Numbered from the stretch's first letter, positions 45,150 to 57,540 are shown. The stretch is 64,000 nucleotides of DNA from Clavaria fumosa (GCA_951802425.1 OX637801.1:3162001-3226000); one strand, 5' to 3'. Translations and numbers: made by a program. The notes: a model not told the origin generated them from the sequence alone.

Positions 45150-45432
45150 GGCTTCAGGACTTATCTCTCTGCCTCATTTCTTGGAATACTGGCTGATCTC
45201 TCCCTACCACCTTCCTGCCCCTTGTCCTCTCCTTAACCTCAAAAACCCTCTCTATGGCTTGTGTTGCTCCTTTCTTGCGAATGACTGCATGCATGGTTGG
45301 TTTCACATTAAACAAAGTCACATGATCACATGAGGTGAGACAGGAATGTGACCAACGAAGCCTCATCACGTGCAGCCTTTGTCCTGAAGCTCACCACTCT
45401 CCTTTGTAGGAGAGAAGGGAGAAATTCCCCCT

Positions 45433-46236
45433 ATGAATCCGAAAGGCGACAGAGGTGCAGTGTCAGACCTGCGCTGCTGGGCTGCCGACATAAGGATGGG
45501 CAGAGCGGCCATCCTTGGGATTGATAAAGACAGGGACTCACCCCTGTCTTTTGCATGCAAGGTGGCCATCTGGCGCACCATAATGGCATGCACACCATCC
45601 CAGGCCTGAATGCAGCACCCATTCCTAGCTATGGCTGTAGCCCTCTTTGTGTCAAAGGGGGCGTATGTGCAGGCCATCAAAGGGAGAGTCCTCCCTGTAC
45701 GACATTCCAGGCACTGGAACACAAAGATAATGCCAACCATCACACAGACAATTGAGGCGCTTGTAGATGCTGGAGTCTCCGTTGGGGAAATGGAGCTCTG
45801 GGACAAATTCATACTTGTGTGCCCACATGAGTACGTGCGAAAGGGGAATGCCCCCTTGGACGATGATATCCAGCTAGTGCTGGGTGAACGGGAGAAGCCT
45901 CCCATACCTCCCCGGACATATGCACTGCTAGAGTGTATAGGGCATGGGGTGCATCCATGCCGTCTTCGGTTGAGCAAGAAGATGGGAGACGAACGGAGGG
46001 GCAATGTGCCCCTGGAAGACAGTGGAAGCCCATCCACCATTAGAAACCCCCTAGGACTACCTATTGGGGGTTTAACAATATCCCAGACAGAGGGTGTGGG
46101 GCCCTCTCAAAAACAAAAAAAGAAAGTGGCTAAGTCATCAGCCGCTAAGGCCGTGAAGAGGCCTGTTGTGTCATCACCTGACTGGAGCGACAATGAGGGC
46201 GAGCCGCTGTGCAACTACGAGCAGGGCTCGGACTAA
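45433..46236 (+). pseudogene. Partner ORF of element B, unknown function, one in-frame stop
   Basis: A frame from ATG 45433 runs to TAA-equivalent 46236 with a single TGA at 45607-45609. It would encode about 267 residues: a compact N-terminal region with many hydrophobics, a segment containing ELWDKFILVCPHEYVRKGN, and a basic, Ser-rich tail ending WSDNEGE. It is divergent (head-to-head) to the KDZ pseudogene. No family was recognised. Confidence 0.45.
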
Positions 46237-46561
46237 GCGTCCGAGCTCTTAACAATATGCCTACCACTTAGAACTATAACACTCAATATACTGTTGAGTC
46301 TGGTTCTTTTGAGGGATAGAAAGTATTACAGCAAATGAGTGAGAAGATGCATTCACTATCTCCCACTCCTGCCACTCCCACTCCTGCCACTCCTGCTGAA
46401 GGTTCTCCTGCTCCTGCTGAAAGCTCACCCGCCGCTGCTGAAGACCAACTTGCATACTTGTCGAAGCTCTCTGCACATGAAGGATGTACTCGTGCTGTCA
46501 AATTGTTGGACTATGTAGTATGTCCCCCATTCTATTCATGAATCAAGCCCTTATCCACACT

Positions 46562-46569
46562 CTCATAGC
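46562..46569. repeat. Target-site duplication CTCATAGC (left copy) of MITE
   Basis: CTCATAGC is repeated exactly at 46818-46825 on the other side of the MITE. Confidence 0.9.
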
Positions 46570-46817
46570 TAGGGATGCCACGGTCCGGTTAAGTCCAGTT
46601 CAGGCCAAATTCCGAACCTTAAACCTGAGTTCAGTCCAAGTCCGGTTCGTTGGACCGGACTTTTACTAAATAAGGTAATGGTTCGCCCAAATTTGGGCTT
46701 CTGAACCGAAATTTTGGTTCGGTTCACCCACTTGGCTGAACCTGAACCTCATTTTTGGTTTGGTCCAGTCCAGTTCAGGTTCAAACCAAAGTTCAGAACT
46801 GAACCATGGCATCCCTA
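46570..46817. mobile_element. 248-bp MITE with TIR TAGGGATGCCA and 8-bp TSD
   Basis: The element starts TAGGGATGCCACGGTCCGG and ends with the inverted TGGCATCCCTA, flanked by CTCATAGC. The interior is rich in GGTTC/GAACC words. Its first 21 bp match the element B terminus at 18 positions, so the same transposase probably moves both. There is no coding content. Confidence 0.88.
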
Positions 46818-46836
46818 CTCATAGCCACGCATTTCC

Positions 46837-47769
46837 ATGGATTATGTAATCACAGCTTCCTGGTGCCATTGGACATTCAACAAGCCAGTGCTCCCCAAGA
46901 CATTTTATGCCAAGAGCAAACACCCTGACAACCTGTATCAATTTGCCCATTCATTAAAAGGCCTCTTTGAGTCTAAAAATCCACTGAAGTCACATGCCCA
47001 CTTTGAGGAACTTTTACTCAGACTTGGTTTAGCACTAAGAGATGTGCACTTTGTACTCTTTATGGAACCTGAAGAACTCTCTGGCCAGCTTCCATCATAC
47101 TCTCAGGATATTGACCTTGCTGCATGGGATGTCTTGAATGCGACAGCAGATTATTTGGCAGCAGTAATTGAGAGGTGAGCCTTTCATATCAATCTCTTTC
47201 ACCATGCTCACATTTCAATTATATTAAGGCACTATCACAAACCCAAGCCAGCTAAACCAGTGTCCGTTAAGACTTACATGATGAGTCTCCTGCCAAGTGC
47301 AATGCAGAGATTATCACATGAGGTTGGTTTGGGATTTGAAGTCTCAGAAAACCTGGGAGCAGATTGGAAAGCCTTATGTGAAGCTTGGGTTGAAGCTGAG
47401 TCTGCCTTGATGACAGCTGGAAGACTGCCATTGGCACTGGAAAACTGTGGAGTCCCTGTTCCTCCTTCCCTCATCTGGTGGAGCCATACTTGGTTGGCAA
47501 AGAATGACAAGGATATTGACTATCCCTCAATTGGCATAGAGGTTGCTGAATGGTGGGAGAGGATCAGGCCTGAAGGTAATGAGTGAGATGCTGATATCTT
47601 GGCTAAGAAGGAGTGGTGTGGGGGTGGTTTGACAGGAATTGTTCTCCTGGTCATGGGGATGAAGGTATGGGGATTGAGTCTGGAAGAAGAAGAACGGGCT
47701 GCTTGGAGCCAAATGGTGAGAGAAGTGACTGATGTATTCAAGCTTATTCCATCTGCCCAAGTTCTGTAA
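46837..47769 (+). pseudogene. Partner ORF of element B, basidiomycete hypothetical family, one in-frame stop
   Basis: Two exons (46837-47174 and 47229-47769) join in phase. They encode about 291 residues with a TGA at 47584-47586. Helical, Leu-rich N-terminal blocks (FEELLLRLGLALRDVHF) precede a PVSVKTYMMSLLP motif and a C-terminal WWERI segment. The style resembles an uncharacterised repeat-associated family of Agaricomycetes; no function can be assigned. Its start lies only 12 bp beyond the MITE duplication, so the true N-terminus could be missing. Confidence 0.5.
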
Positions 47770-47929
47770 GTTAAATATTCCCTTAGTGACCAAGAACTAA
47801 CATTGATTTAGAAGGAGAGAAATGCAGGAGAGAAAAAGGAAGGATACAGGAGGGGTAAAGATGGGGCCTCCAGTGCAGAAACATAGGGGAGTCTAAAAGC
47901 AATAGGCAGTGTATTCAATGCCTGGTATG

Positions 47930-48340
47930 ACAACAATAATAATTATCCCAATTGCTTTGTCCAATGGATGGCCATTGGGCATCGAATATTCTATGTCCAG
48001 TGCACCAGACCAATAGTTATTAGGCAAAGAATATTTGCAGCCAGTGTGCTGGACAGATTGTTGTTGGTCATAGAATATTCTACAGTCAGTCCGGCAGACA
48101 GATGGCTGTTGGGCATAGAATATTCTATGGTCAGTCTGGCAGACAGATGGCCATTGGGCATAGAATATTCTATGGTGAGTCTGGTGGACTGATAGCCATT
48201 GGGCATAGAATATTCTACAGCCAGTGTGCCAGACAGATTGTTGTTGGTCATAGAATATTCTACAGCTAGTCTGCCAGACTGATAGCAATTTGGTGGAGAA
48301 TATTCTATGTCCTGTCTGGCAGACCAATGGTCATTAGGCA
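47930..48340. repeat. Subterminal satellite of element B (right, part 1)
   Basis: Tandem units of about 45-63 bp contain TTGGGCATAGAATATTCTA and CAGTGTGCCAGACAGA. The array stops at the truncated end of chromovirus G3 and resumes at 56325, showing that G3 landed in it. Confidence 0.85.
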
Positions 48341-51087
48341 GTGGTGAGTTTCATTTTTACTGCCTGCAGTATGAGGCGTTTAGTGAATCGGTCTATGATT
48401 ACTAAGATTCCATCATAGGACTTGGACTTAGGAATTGGTCCAATTATGTCCCATGTGATTTCTTCCCACGGTCCAGGTGGGATGGTGTGTGGGTGGAGCG
48501 GATTAGCTCGCTTAGTCCGGTCCACCTTGTTTCTCTGACACCAGTCGCAGGCATGTGTGTACTTGAGAGTATCCTGGCAGAGTTCCTGCCACCAGTAATT
48601 ACACTCAATTAGCTCACGGGTCCTCTCAGGACCTGGGTGCCCTGCGAGCGGGGTGTCATGATGACTCCAAATTATCCTCTCTCAGAGGGCCGTGTCCAGA
48701 GGAATCCACAGTCTGTTTTTGTGCATCCAGAAACCCTCACTGGTTTCCAACCAGTAACGTCCTACTTCAGTAGGAGGGGATTTCTTGGTTGCGGTTTTTA
48801 TTTGTTTTTCTAGATTGGAATCCAGTCCAATCGATACTATATTTTGGACTCTCAGATGCTCAGATTTAATGAGGGTGACATCTTTATTGTCGTTATGTCC
48901 CTCATCATGTCCAGGCCTTCGGGAAAGAAGATCGGCATGGCCGTTGTTCTTTCCTTTTATGTGATGGAGTGTGTAATTGTAGTTCTGGAGCTCCATCATC
49001 CATCTGGCCTGTCTACCATTGAGATTCTGAGGCTTCCGAAAATATAGGAGATTTTGGTGGTCGGTCCAGACTTCTACAGGGTCTGGTGGTGACAAAAGCC
49101 ACTTGGACCACTCACGGAAAGCCCTGATGATTGACATCAATTCTTTATCGTAAATCTCATAATTCCGCTCAGCGGAGGACATTCCCTTGCTTAAGTAATC
49201 TATGGGGTGCCATTTCCCACTTTCGTCTTTTTGCGAAAGAACAGCACCGGTGGCATAGTTACTAGCGTCACACTCGATTTGGAACTGGCCTCTTTCGAGT
49301 GGGGAACGGAGCACTGGGGGGTTCATCAAGAGCTTTTTAAGCTCTTCGAAGGCTGCCTGGCATATGGGCATCCAGGCCCAAGGTTCCAACCCTGTGAGTT
49401 CATGCAAGGGTTTGGCGACCTTCAAGAAGTTTGGGATGAACCTCCTATAATAGTTTAGGAGACCTATGAATTTCTGGAGTTCTTTGAGGTTTTTCGGGAT
49501 GGGCCAATCCTGGATCCCACTGCACTTCTTTGGTGACAGTTCAATCTTGCCTTTGGATATAATCAATCCAAGGTATGTAGTCCTGTTAACCTCAAATTCA
49601 CATTTCTCTGGTCTCACGCACAAACTAAATTCTCGCAGTGCTGTGAGGACTCGCCTCACGAGAGAACAATGGAAATCCTTTTCTGCACTTTTAGTGTGGA
49701 TAAGTATGTCGTCGACGTATACTTTCACATGTCCAGTAGCGATTTCCTTTTCTAACGCCTTGTTCATCATGCCTTGGAATTGGCTAGGCACATTGCACAT
49801 TCCACACTGCATGACTTTCGGTTTATAGTTACCGAAAACTGTGCAAAAAGCTGCAAGCAGCTGTGACCATTCATCCATAGGGATATTATGGAACCCCCAT
49901 AACACATCAAGTAGTGTAAAAAGGTCATCATTGCTGATTCCATCGACAAGGTCTCTTATTAAAGGAAGAGGGTAACTGTTCTTGACAGTTAAGTTGTTTA
50001 ACTTCGTGTAATCAACTATGGGTCTTAGTCTATAAGATCCATCCCTTTGCATTTCCTTTTTAAAGAAGAAGGGTGATGACCATTCTGTGTGTCTGCATTC
50101 CTCAATATGTCCTCATGCAAGAGCCTGATCGAGATACTCTCGGCACTTTTGGGTATGCTCAGGGTTCATAGGGTACAGTTTCGACCTGAAGGGTTGAGCA
50201 CCAGGCTTCAACTCTATGTGCATATCAAAGCCAGGTCGGCTTATAGTTCCCTTTTTGAATATGGCATCGCTAAAAACAGTGGGGAATTCCTTCATTAAAT
50301 CCGGAAGGAAGTCAACATCTACCACGTTTATTGCGATGGTGGCCACTAAAGAAGAATCCCATCTAGGGAGTGACATCCAGCGCTCTGCCCAGTTTATTTG
50401 GGGGTGGTTATTTTTCAACCAATCATAGCCCAAATAGACCTTGCTCGAACCAGTATTAAATAGAGGAAATTCCATTTCCTGAATATGATGCTGGCCGATG
50501 AGCACTGTAGTTCTTACGGAATTGGTGGCTTCATTTGCACTCCAACTTCCATCTGCCAGTCTGGCTTTCATGGGTTTAGCCAATGGGGTAGTGACGAGTT
50601 TTTGCTCTTTAGCCCATTGTTGATCCATGATAGAGATGGTACAGCCCGAATCAATCAGGGCTAGTACTTTGACTGGGATGGCATTTATCCCTTGCTGAAG
50701 GCTGATTTCTACTTCCAGACATTTCCTGCCAGCACAGGGTATTATGTCTGTTTTCGGAGGTTTCACAGGATTCTCAATTTTCGCACCAGTCTCACCAAGT
50801 GTGTGGAAGATGCTACGAATTTCAACTAGATTATTTGGAAGAAGATGATATGTAAAGTAATCCGATTCGCTTTCTCTCCGGAGTGTAGTAATATTCACCA
50901 TACTCAGGGAAGCGTGGCTGCTTTCCTTTTCGGTATACTTCTGTACTACACTATTGCTTTTATAGTTTTTTGTAAGTAAATTATTTACATTTGAGCTACT
51001 TCCAGTACTGTAGTCCATGACACTATGGTGAGTTGGGTATAGGGGGCCAGGTGCCTTTGTGGGTGCGCTCACTTCCTGGCTCCGCAA
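48341..51087 (-). pseudogene. pol: G3 Pol remnant (protease to integrase)
   Basis: One frame from 51087 to 48341, with TGA stops at 50113-50115 and 48682-48684. At both sites G1 has an arginine codon, fitting CGA-to-TGA transitions. Protease (IDSG), reverse transcriptase (YVDD) and RNase H (ECDASN) motifs persist; integrase is cut in its catalytic core. Confidence 0.92.
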
Positions 51088-53160
51088 AAATCCTGTAGGG
51101 AGCCTGCTCCTTGTAATTCCCTGACCACTTGGGTCAGTTGCACAATTTGTTCCTGAAGGAGCCGTACGTGGTCCTTCAGGGCTGCATTCTCTTCGCAGAC
51201 TTCTTCAACGTCTATTTCCTCAGTGTATTCGTGCTGAGGGGTTTCATTCTCTTCCTCCTCAGGTTGTTCTTCCTGAGGAGCTTCCTCTTCGGCCTCATCG
51301 ATGCCGTCGAGGGCGCATGCTTTTACCCCTCCAGGGGGTCCTGGTACTGGACAGTTCTTGATGAAGTGTCCAGTCTTCCCACACCTGTGACAAGTGGGTG
51401 ACCCTTTCGGGTCTACTGCCTGCTTATAGGTGGGGGGGGCTGTGGGTGCTACCTGTCGCGGCGACATCACGTGACCCTCAAAGGTCGCGGACACGTGACC
51501 TGTCACATGATCAGTAAGTCACGAGAGCTCACGTGACCACCACCGACAGTACGGCCCAAATCTGTGATGGCACATCAAGTGGGATGACATCACCCTGTCA
51601 ACGGGCTGGCATCTGACACCGCCCGTCAAGCTACCATTCCCAACGCGACCTTGTTCTCTCCCGCACCCCGCCTTTACCGCTATCCCGTCCCCTTGGCATC
51701 CCCATTTCCTTCCCACAACGACTTCCTGTTCCCCTGGCACCCTTGTACCTCTATCCCGTTCCCCCGCCAACCGACGCTTCCCTTCTTGGGACCATGACGA
51801 CTTCACGATCATTACCCGGATACTTTCATTCCTTCCCGACAGTCGTTCCTGTCATATATCTTCTCCTAACTACCTTGTACCAATATTGTCCCTATGGTCT
51901 TGGACTCCAGTATATATATGGGTAGACATTCTGCATGTATTCCTTAGACTTTGATATTCTTCAGAAATCGCCTCTTTCTACCTCCTCGTTGAGCCCTTAC
52001 GTCAGCTATCCACATGACCTTCGTGACCTTGTCACGACCTCACTGCAACCTTTGAGCTCCAGATTTAGGATCGACCGTGACACTACTGCTGGAGGTGCTG
52101 GCCTGCCAGGGGTAGTGTACCTAGGTGGAGGCTTGCTCCACATAGGGGGTTTGGGTGCCACTCTCGTAGGCACGACGACCTTCCCACTAGGGGCCAGTCG
52201 TACTCTCGCTTGTCTTTCGAGTCCTTCAATCTGGGTTTTAAACTGGGTATCAGACTCGTCGATGTTGGTTATTCGCAGTTTGTACTGCGTATAACTGGTG
52301 GGAATCAATCCCATTGCGTAAATTGTTTTTATAATATTGCGAGAGACCTGTCTCTCCAATATTTGTTTTACAAAAGGGAAATTGACCGAAAGTCCTGGGT
52401 CAATATCCGCGGCAATTGCTATTTCTTCGAACTTGTTGAAGTACTCTTCCACTTTTCCAGAGCGGAAGTTGAGGCCATCTAGGGCAATGAAGGCATCCTC
52501 CTGGTTGCCCCTGTCCTCAAAGCGGAGCTTAAAATGCTCCAGGAAAAGTCCCCACGATGGCCAGCCATCGTAGTCATACTTGTCCTGGATATTTTGAGCC
52601 CAGGTTTCTGCAGACCCCTCACTGCAGAGCGACAGAGTCAGTATGACTCTGTTGACGGGGTTCGCAAACTGAGCTGAGTCAGCTGTGAAGTATAATTTGA
52701 GCCTCCTGAGGAAGCCCTTGAATTTTTTCTTGTCTCCATCAAATGGAGATGGTGGCGTAAGTTTTAGCTGCCCTTCACCACTCATAGGGTGGTGGGGGGT
52801 CGGCCTGGGGGTCGGTGAGACCCTCGTCGTATGGGGCGGGGTCCCATATAGGGAGCCCGTCCTCATCGACTCTTCGTCGTCGTCGGGAGGAGGAGGGTCC
52901 GGCGGCGGCTGTGTTTGTTCTGGCTCTGGGCCGGATCCTTGAGGATCCGGCTGTGGTGGTTGTGGTGGTTGCGGGGCTGCTCCGGCCTGCAATGCCCGAG
53001 AGGGGGCGCAGGACGGATGGCGAGAGCGAGGCGGAGGGGGCGGATCTCGAGGGGGTAAGGGCGGTTGTGGCCCCTCAGGATTCTCCCTCTGCTTCCTCTT
53101 GCCTCTGGTGCCTTTGCCGGCACCGCCACGTTGACCACCACCTAGACCCATGAAGCTCAT
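51069..53160 (-). pseudogene. gag: G3 Gag interrupted by a solo LTR
   Basis: The N-terminal part (53160-52083) and the C-terminal part with the CCHC knuckle (51453-51069) match G1 Gag and are separated by the 629-bp solo LTR. The frame is otherwise open. Confidence 0.9.
51454..52082 (+). mobile_element. Solo LTR (629 bp) inside G3 gag
   Basis: The insertion starts TGTCGCGGCGAC and ends GACCGTGACA. The flanks CTACC and CTACT look like a 5-bp TSD with one change. It has repeated CACGTGAC motifs and a TATATATA box at about 51909. Comparison with G1 gag shows that exactly this block is extra. Confidence 0.8.
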
Positions 53161-53689
53161 CTTGGCTTCTTAGGTCTGGGACTATATTTATTTGTCCTTG
53201 TGAATCTACAATCCACAAGGAACCACGGACGGGGACTTTTATGTGTAAATGATCCGGTGGGGAGCACGGAGGATCTACCATGATTTCAGGTATCTCAGGG
53301 AAGTAGTCCAACCACAGACCTTCTTCTTCCCAGAGGTGATTTTGTGTGTGGTGGTCGTGACACTCTTTTTGGAGTTGACCACAGATTTTTTCAACGGCTT
53401 TCGCTGTTTCCAGGCGAAAGTCGATGTATTGGAGGACGCCTTGTTTGTTATCTCCTAGCCGGTGTCTCAGCTGGGAGCAGGGGCAGTGTGCTCCTTGTCT
53501 TTCCCTTGATGGGGGGTAGCCTTTTCGCGGGAAAAGGGTAACTCTCCCGGGGGAAGATTTTATGTGTAGGCAATCTTCCAAGAAGGGAAAATTGCCTACA
53601 AAGGGTCGGACAAAGAGGTTTTCCATTTTTATTATTTCTTTTTTTATTTCTTTTTGTAATGCGACTTTACAAAAGTGGGTGCGGAGCAA
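53075..53689 (-). CDS. ORF0 of G3, conserved leader ORF
   Basis: The 204-aa frame matches the G1 leader ORF (8784-9290) nearly residue for residue through LETAKAVE and PDHLHIKVP. Here an in-frame ATG exists where G1 has ACG. Function unknown. Confidence 0.4.
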   Translation of the reverse strand: MLRTHFCKVALQKEIKKEIIKMENLFVRPFVGNFPFLEDCLHIKSSPGRVTLFPRKGYPPSRERQGAHCPCSQLRHRLGDNKQGVLQYIDFRLETAKAVEKICGQLQKECHDHHTQNHLWEEEGLWLDYFPEIPEIMVDPPCSPPDHLHIKVPVRGSLWIVDSQGQINIVPDLRSQDELHGSRWWSTWRCRQRHQRQEEAEGES

Positions 53690-55476
53690 GGCTCAATGCG
53701 ATCGCCGGGGGGCAGGTTTTATTCGTTATGTAGAGCTGTCTGGTGTATTTCATATAAGGTGGGTGTGGGTGTGGGCTGCAGTTAAGCAGTCCACGGGACT
53801 AGGTCCCCCACTAGTTTCTTGTTGTTGTGGATGTCCAGTTTAACATCATAGTGGACGTCAGCTCTGGGTATCGTCCTGCTGGCGTCTATTGCGTCAGTCT
53901 TGCATAGATATTGATAATAATATCATCCCGCGGGAGGTGGTTCTCCCAGTGTGTCCTGTGATTTTTAGTCCATGTATGGTGGTGGCATGACTATCTTTCG
54001 GGGGTCAGCTTCCCAGGGTAAGATTACCCCTGAGAGCCGGTGGGGCTCGTCTCCACATACAGAGCAGTTACTCTCCAGAGTTTTATAGGGGGGATTAATC
54101 CCTGAACCATATTAAGTGGAAATTTCCCTTCGGACCAGACCCCGGCCCTATGAAGCTAAGGAGTGCTCACCCACCTGCAAACCTGTCTTAGGGGCACAAT
54201 ACAAGCACAGTGTTCCACTAGCTCAGGACTATGCTCACTTCATGGTAACTCTAGAGTAGACCTAATCCAGATAGTGATCAGCATAGTCGAAACTAAGCCT
54301 CTGCTACGTCAGCGCCACTAGTTCCTTATCTTTTCGGTGCGAACCTGCCGCACTTACACAGATAAGCTAGCAACTAGCTGTCACTATTTTGCTTCAAATC
54401 TTATAGTGGACTTTGATCAGGATTTGCCTCGGTTTACCCAAGTCCTGAATTTCGTTGGGTGGATAAGTCCCATGACCCTCCTTTTCAGGGGGCTCCACTA
54501 TAAGTTTTATCCTTGATAGGAAAGAGGAACCAAGGTAGACACCCCAGCTCTCTTGGCGCTGCTCCACCTTGCCTTAGGTAAGTGGTCAGGCAGTTTAAGC
54601 CAGCTGAGCCGAGCTCCGACATTTCCCTTGGCCTTCCACAAATTTCTGTGTGAAACACCCTGGAGCTATGCATTGGGTTTTATAGGATTGCAACCCTGGC
54701 CTCAGCAAAAAGCTTAAGGTGCAAAGAGCGTTCCAGACCCTGCGTCCATCGGGCACACATACTCAATGGGCTGGAATCGCGATCCACAGTTTCCTATTGT
54801 AGTATAGTAATATATTTGAATTTTTCTTATATCCAAGAACTATTCGAATAGTACTACTAAACTTTTTATAGCCTGGGTCCGAACGGTGGTCCAGGTGGAA
54901 CTCCACCCCTTAACGGGGCCAGTGATCCCTTCTCCCCTTCTTTGCACCTCAAGGGAGGCAGAAGGCGGGGAGGTCTACGAATTTAGTTCTACTAAGTTAA
55001 TTATCTACAGGGCCCCATTCTTGGCCTGTATTTTACGATACAAAATTTGAGGGCAGCTGGTCTTTCCAGGTCCGCGCCTCCTAATCCTACTACACTTAGC
55101 TTAGAAACCTCTGCTGCTGGGGAGGCCAGGTCCTCATGTTGGTCGGATTCTTCATTGGTTGAATGTCGATGGCAGTCGAGTCGTGCTGGCGGTCGGTGGG
55201 CGCTTCAGTTGGGGTGAACCAGAATCATAAGTTAGTTGGGGGCGAGAGTGGGGCGGTTGTCATCCGGGTGTGTACAGCATGCATCGATCTTCCCACTGGC
55301 TGTCGCATGTTGGTCACTGCCTGTTTCGGCGCATCTGCACATGCTGCCTCTATCCTGCGCATCGTCAGTTTCTCAGGCTGCGACTAGAGGACTTACCTTT
55401 CTCTTTCTCATTCAGCTAGAACCCAAGTGCTGTCCGCTTCGTCGCGGTCGGTGCGTTGGCGAGGTCTTCGACCTTT

Positions 55477-56314
55477 TGTCAGCAACCGGCCACCAGCTCA
55501 ACTGGGGTTGCGGTGCGACTTAGCCTCAGGTGCTCAGAGTCGAAGTCGGGGGTAACGAAATCTATAGGCAACTACAAGGAGTCTATTCTACAGACAGGAG
55601 CTGGTCGGGTATAGACCAGGTCAAAGACGAGGGAACTAAGACGACTGAACGACCGACTACTTATACTAATGGGCCTTATCTCCTTATCATGGTCCATGCG
55701 GTACAACACTGCTTCTATATCACAAGGCACAGGAACATGTGCCTAAGAAGCGTGATTGCTGACTGTCCGCAGCGCGCACAGACCAGGGTGCCTTCCTAGT
55801 GTGGTCTTTCATCAGTCACAGAAGCTCTCTGTGGGAATTCCCTCGTTATTGTCACTGCCTGTGATCCAGACTTCATGGAAGTCAGTCCAGTCACGTGTAG
55901 GCATAAGCGCTGGTCCGGTGCTTATGGTAGTTGCCATTTTGGGTGTGCCTAATGCTTGGGCTTCTCGGACTAGGTGCCGTACCTAGTCGGGCCTCGGCAC
56001 GATTAAGGACAAGTTAAGTCCGATAGGTGCACGGGTGTTCTATGGTCCATGCGAGCCATTAGTCACATGGCTTGATGTTCCATGTGGGTGAGCTGTGCTC
56101 AAGCCTTGCTTTACTAAGCACCAATTATGCTTAAGTAATACCGGCGCTAGTATGGGTGCTTAGAGTCATATTGGCATGGACCTATTACTAAGCAGTGGCG
56201 CGCTAGATGGGCGCTTAATCCAGTAGGCACTCAAAGCGAGTGCTTAGGTTGTGGGCACTAAATGCCAGGTGCTTCACAGTATAAATTATGTAAGGAAATT
56301 CGATTATCCTTACA
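55477..56314 (-). repeat. 5' LTR of G3
   Basis: 838 bp, homologous to the G1 LTRs, with many transition differences. The PBS-pairing 11-mer has lost its CpG. Confidence 0.9.
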
Positions 56315-56324
56315 ATAGCAATTA

Positions 56325-56481
56325 GGTGGAGAATATTCTATGTCCTGTCTGATGGACCAATGGTCATTTGGCATAGAATATTCTACAGCTAGTCCACTGG
56401 ACCCATGCTTTCAGGCAAAGGATACCCTCCACCAGTCTCATTACTAATGCATGATGTGAATATTTTTGCTGGACTCCGCTG
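56325..56481. repeat. Subterminal satellite of element B (right, part 2)
   Basis: One to two diverged units with GGTGGAGAATATTCTATGTC continue the 48260-48340 array after G3. Confidence 0.7.
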
Positions 56482-56659
56482 CATCAGCAAAACGTCAAAC
56501 TACTTAATCCAACTTAAACTGCTCTTAAACTGTCTTAAACAGCAGATTAAGACATTTTCAGACATTTTTGATTAAGGCAACATGACTTAGATTAAGACTA
56601 TTCGAGTTATGGATTTTACTTAAACTTGCCTTAAAATCAGTCTTAATTACCTTAATTTT

Positions 56660-57540
56660 GACTACCCTGCCACTGCTGCTGCTGCTGCCGCCGCTGGTTG
56701 CTGCCACCGCTGCTGGTGGTGCCGCCGCCGCCACTGGTTGCTGCCGCCGCCGCCGCCACCGCTGTTGCTATTGCTGCTGCTGCTGCCGCCGCCATCAGTG
56801 CTGTTGGTCGTGCCGCCGCCGCTGCTGCTGCTGGTGCCGCCACCGCTGCTGCTGCTGCTGGTGCCGCCGCCGCCGCTGCTGCTGCTGGTGCCGCCGCCGC
56901 TGTTGTTGGCAGTGCCGCCGCCGCCGCCGCTGCTGGTGCCGCCGCCGCTGGTTGCTGTTGGTGGTGCCGCAGCCGCCGCCGCCGCCGGTGCTGTTGGTCG
57001 TGCCGCCGCCGCTGTTGTTGGCAGTGCTGCCGCCGCTGCCGCTGGTTGCTGTTGGTGGTGCCGCAGCCGCCGCCGCCGCTGCTGCTGGTGCCGCCGCTGG
57101 TTGCTGCCGTCGCTGCTGCCGCCGCCGCCGCCGCTGTTGCTGTTGGTGGTGCCGCTGCCGCCGCTGTTGCTATTGCTGCCACCGCCGCCGCCGCTGTTGT
57201 TGGCAGTGCCGCCGCCGCCGCCGCTGGTTGCTGTTGGTGGTGCCGCCGCCACCGCTGGTTGCTGCCGTCGTCGCCGCCACTGTTGCTGTTGGTGGTGACG
57301 CCGCCGCCGCCGCTGTTGGTCGTGCCGCCGCTGCTGTTGCTGCCGCCGCCGCCGCTGTTGCTGTTGCTGCCGCTGCTGCTGCTGGTGGTGCTGCCGCTGG
57401 TTGCCGTTGGTGGTGCCCCCGCCGCCGCCACCGCTGTTGCTATTGCTGCCGCCGCCGCTGCTGCTGCTGGTGGTGGTGGTGCTGGTCGCAATCACCGCCG
57501 CCACTTGCTGCTAGTCGCTGCCGCCGCTCGCCGCTGGGTG
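56660..57540. repeat. CTG/CCG trinucleotide-rich arm
   Basis: About 880 bp of interspersed CTG, CCG and GTT triplets maintain a 3-bp period, so every frame is open. Confidence 0.9.

Larger units (their letters stand above)
48341..56314 (-). mobile_element. Chromovirus G3, truncated relative of G1, inverted
   Basis: The element reads right to left: 5' LTR 56314-55477, leader with ORF0, gag, pol. It breaks off in the integrase at about 48341, so the rest of integrase, the chromodomain and the 3' LTR are missing. Homology to G1 is strong throughout. It carries in-frame TGA stops and a solo LTR (51454-52082) in gag. It is older than G1. Confidence 0.93.

Noticed and set aside
46570..46817. Interpreting the GGTTC-rich block as a regulatory palindrome
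   Set aside because: The exact 8-bp TSD and terminal inverted repeats identify it as a MITE.
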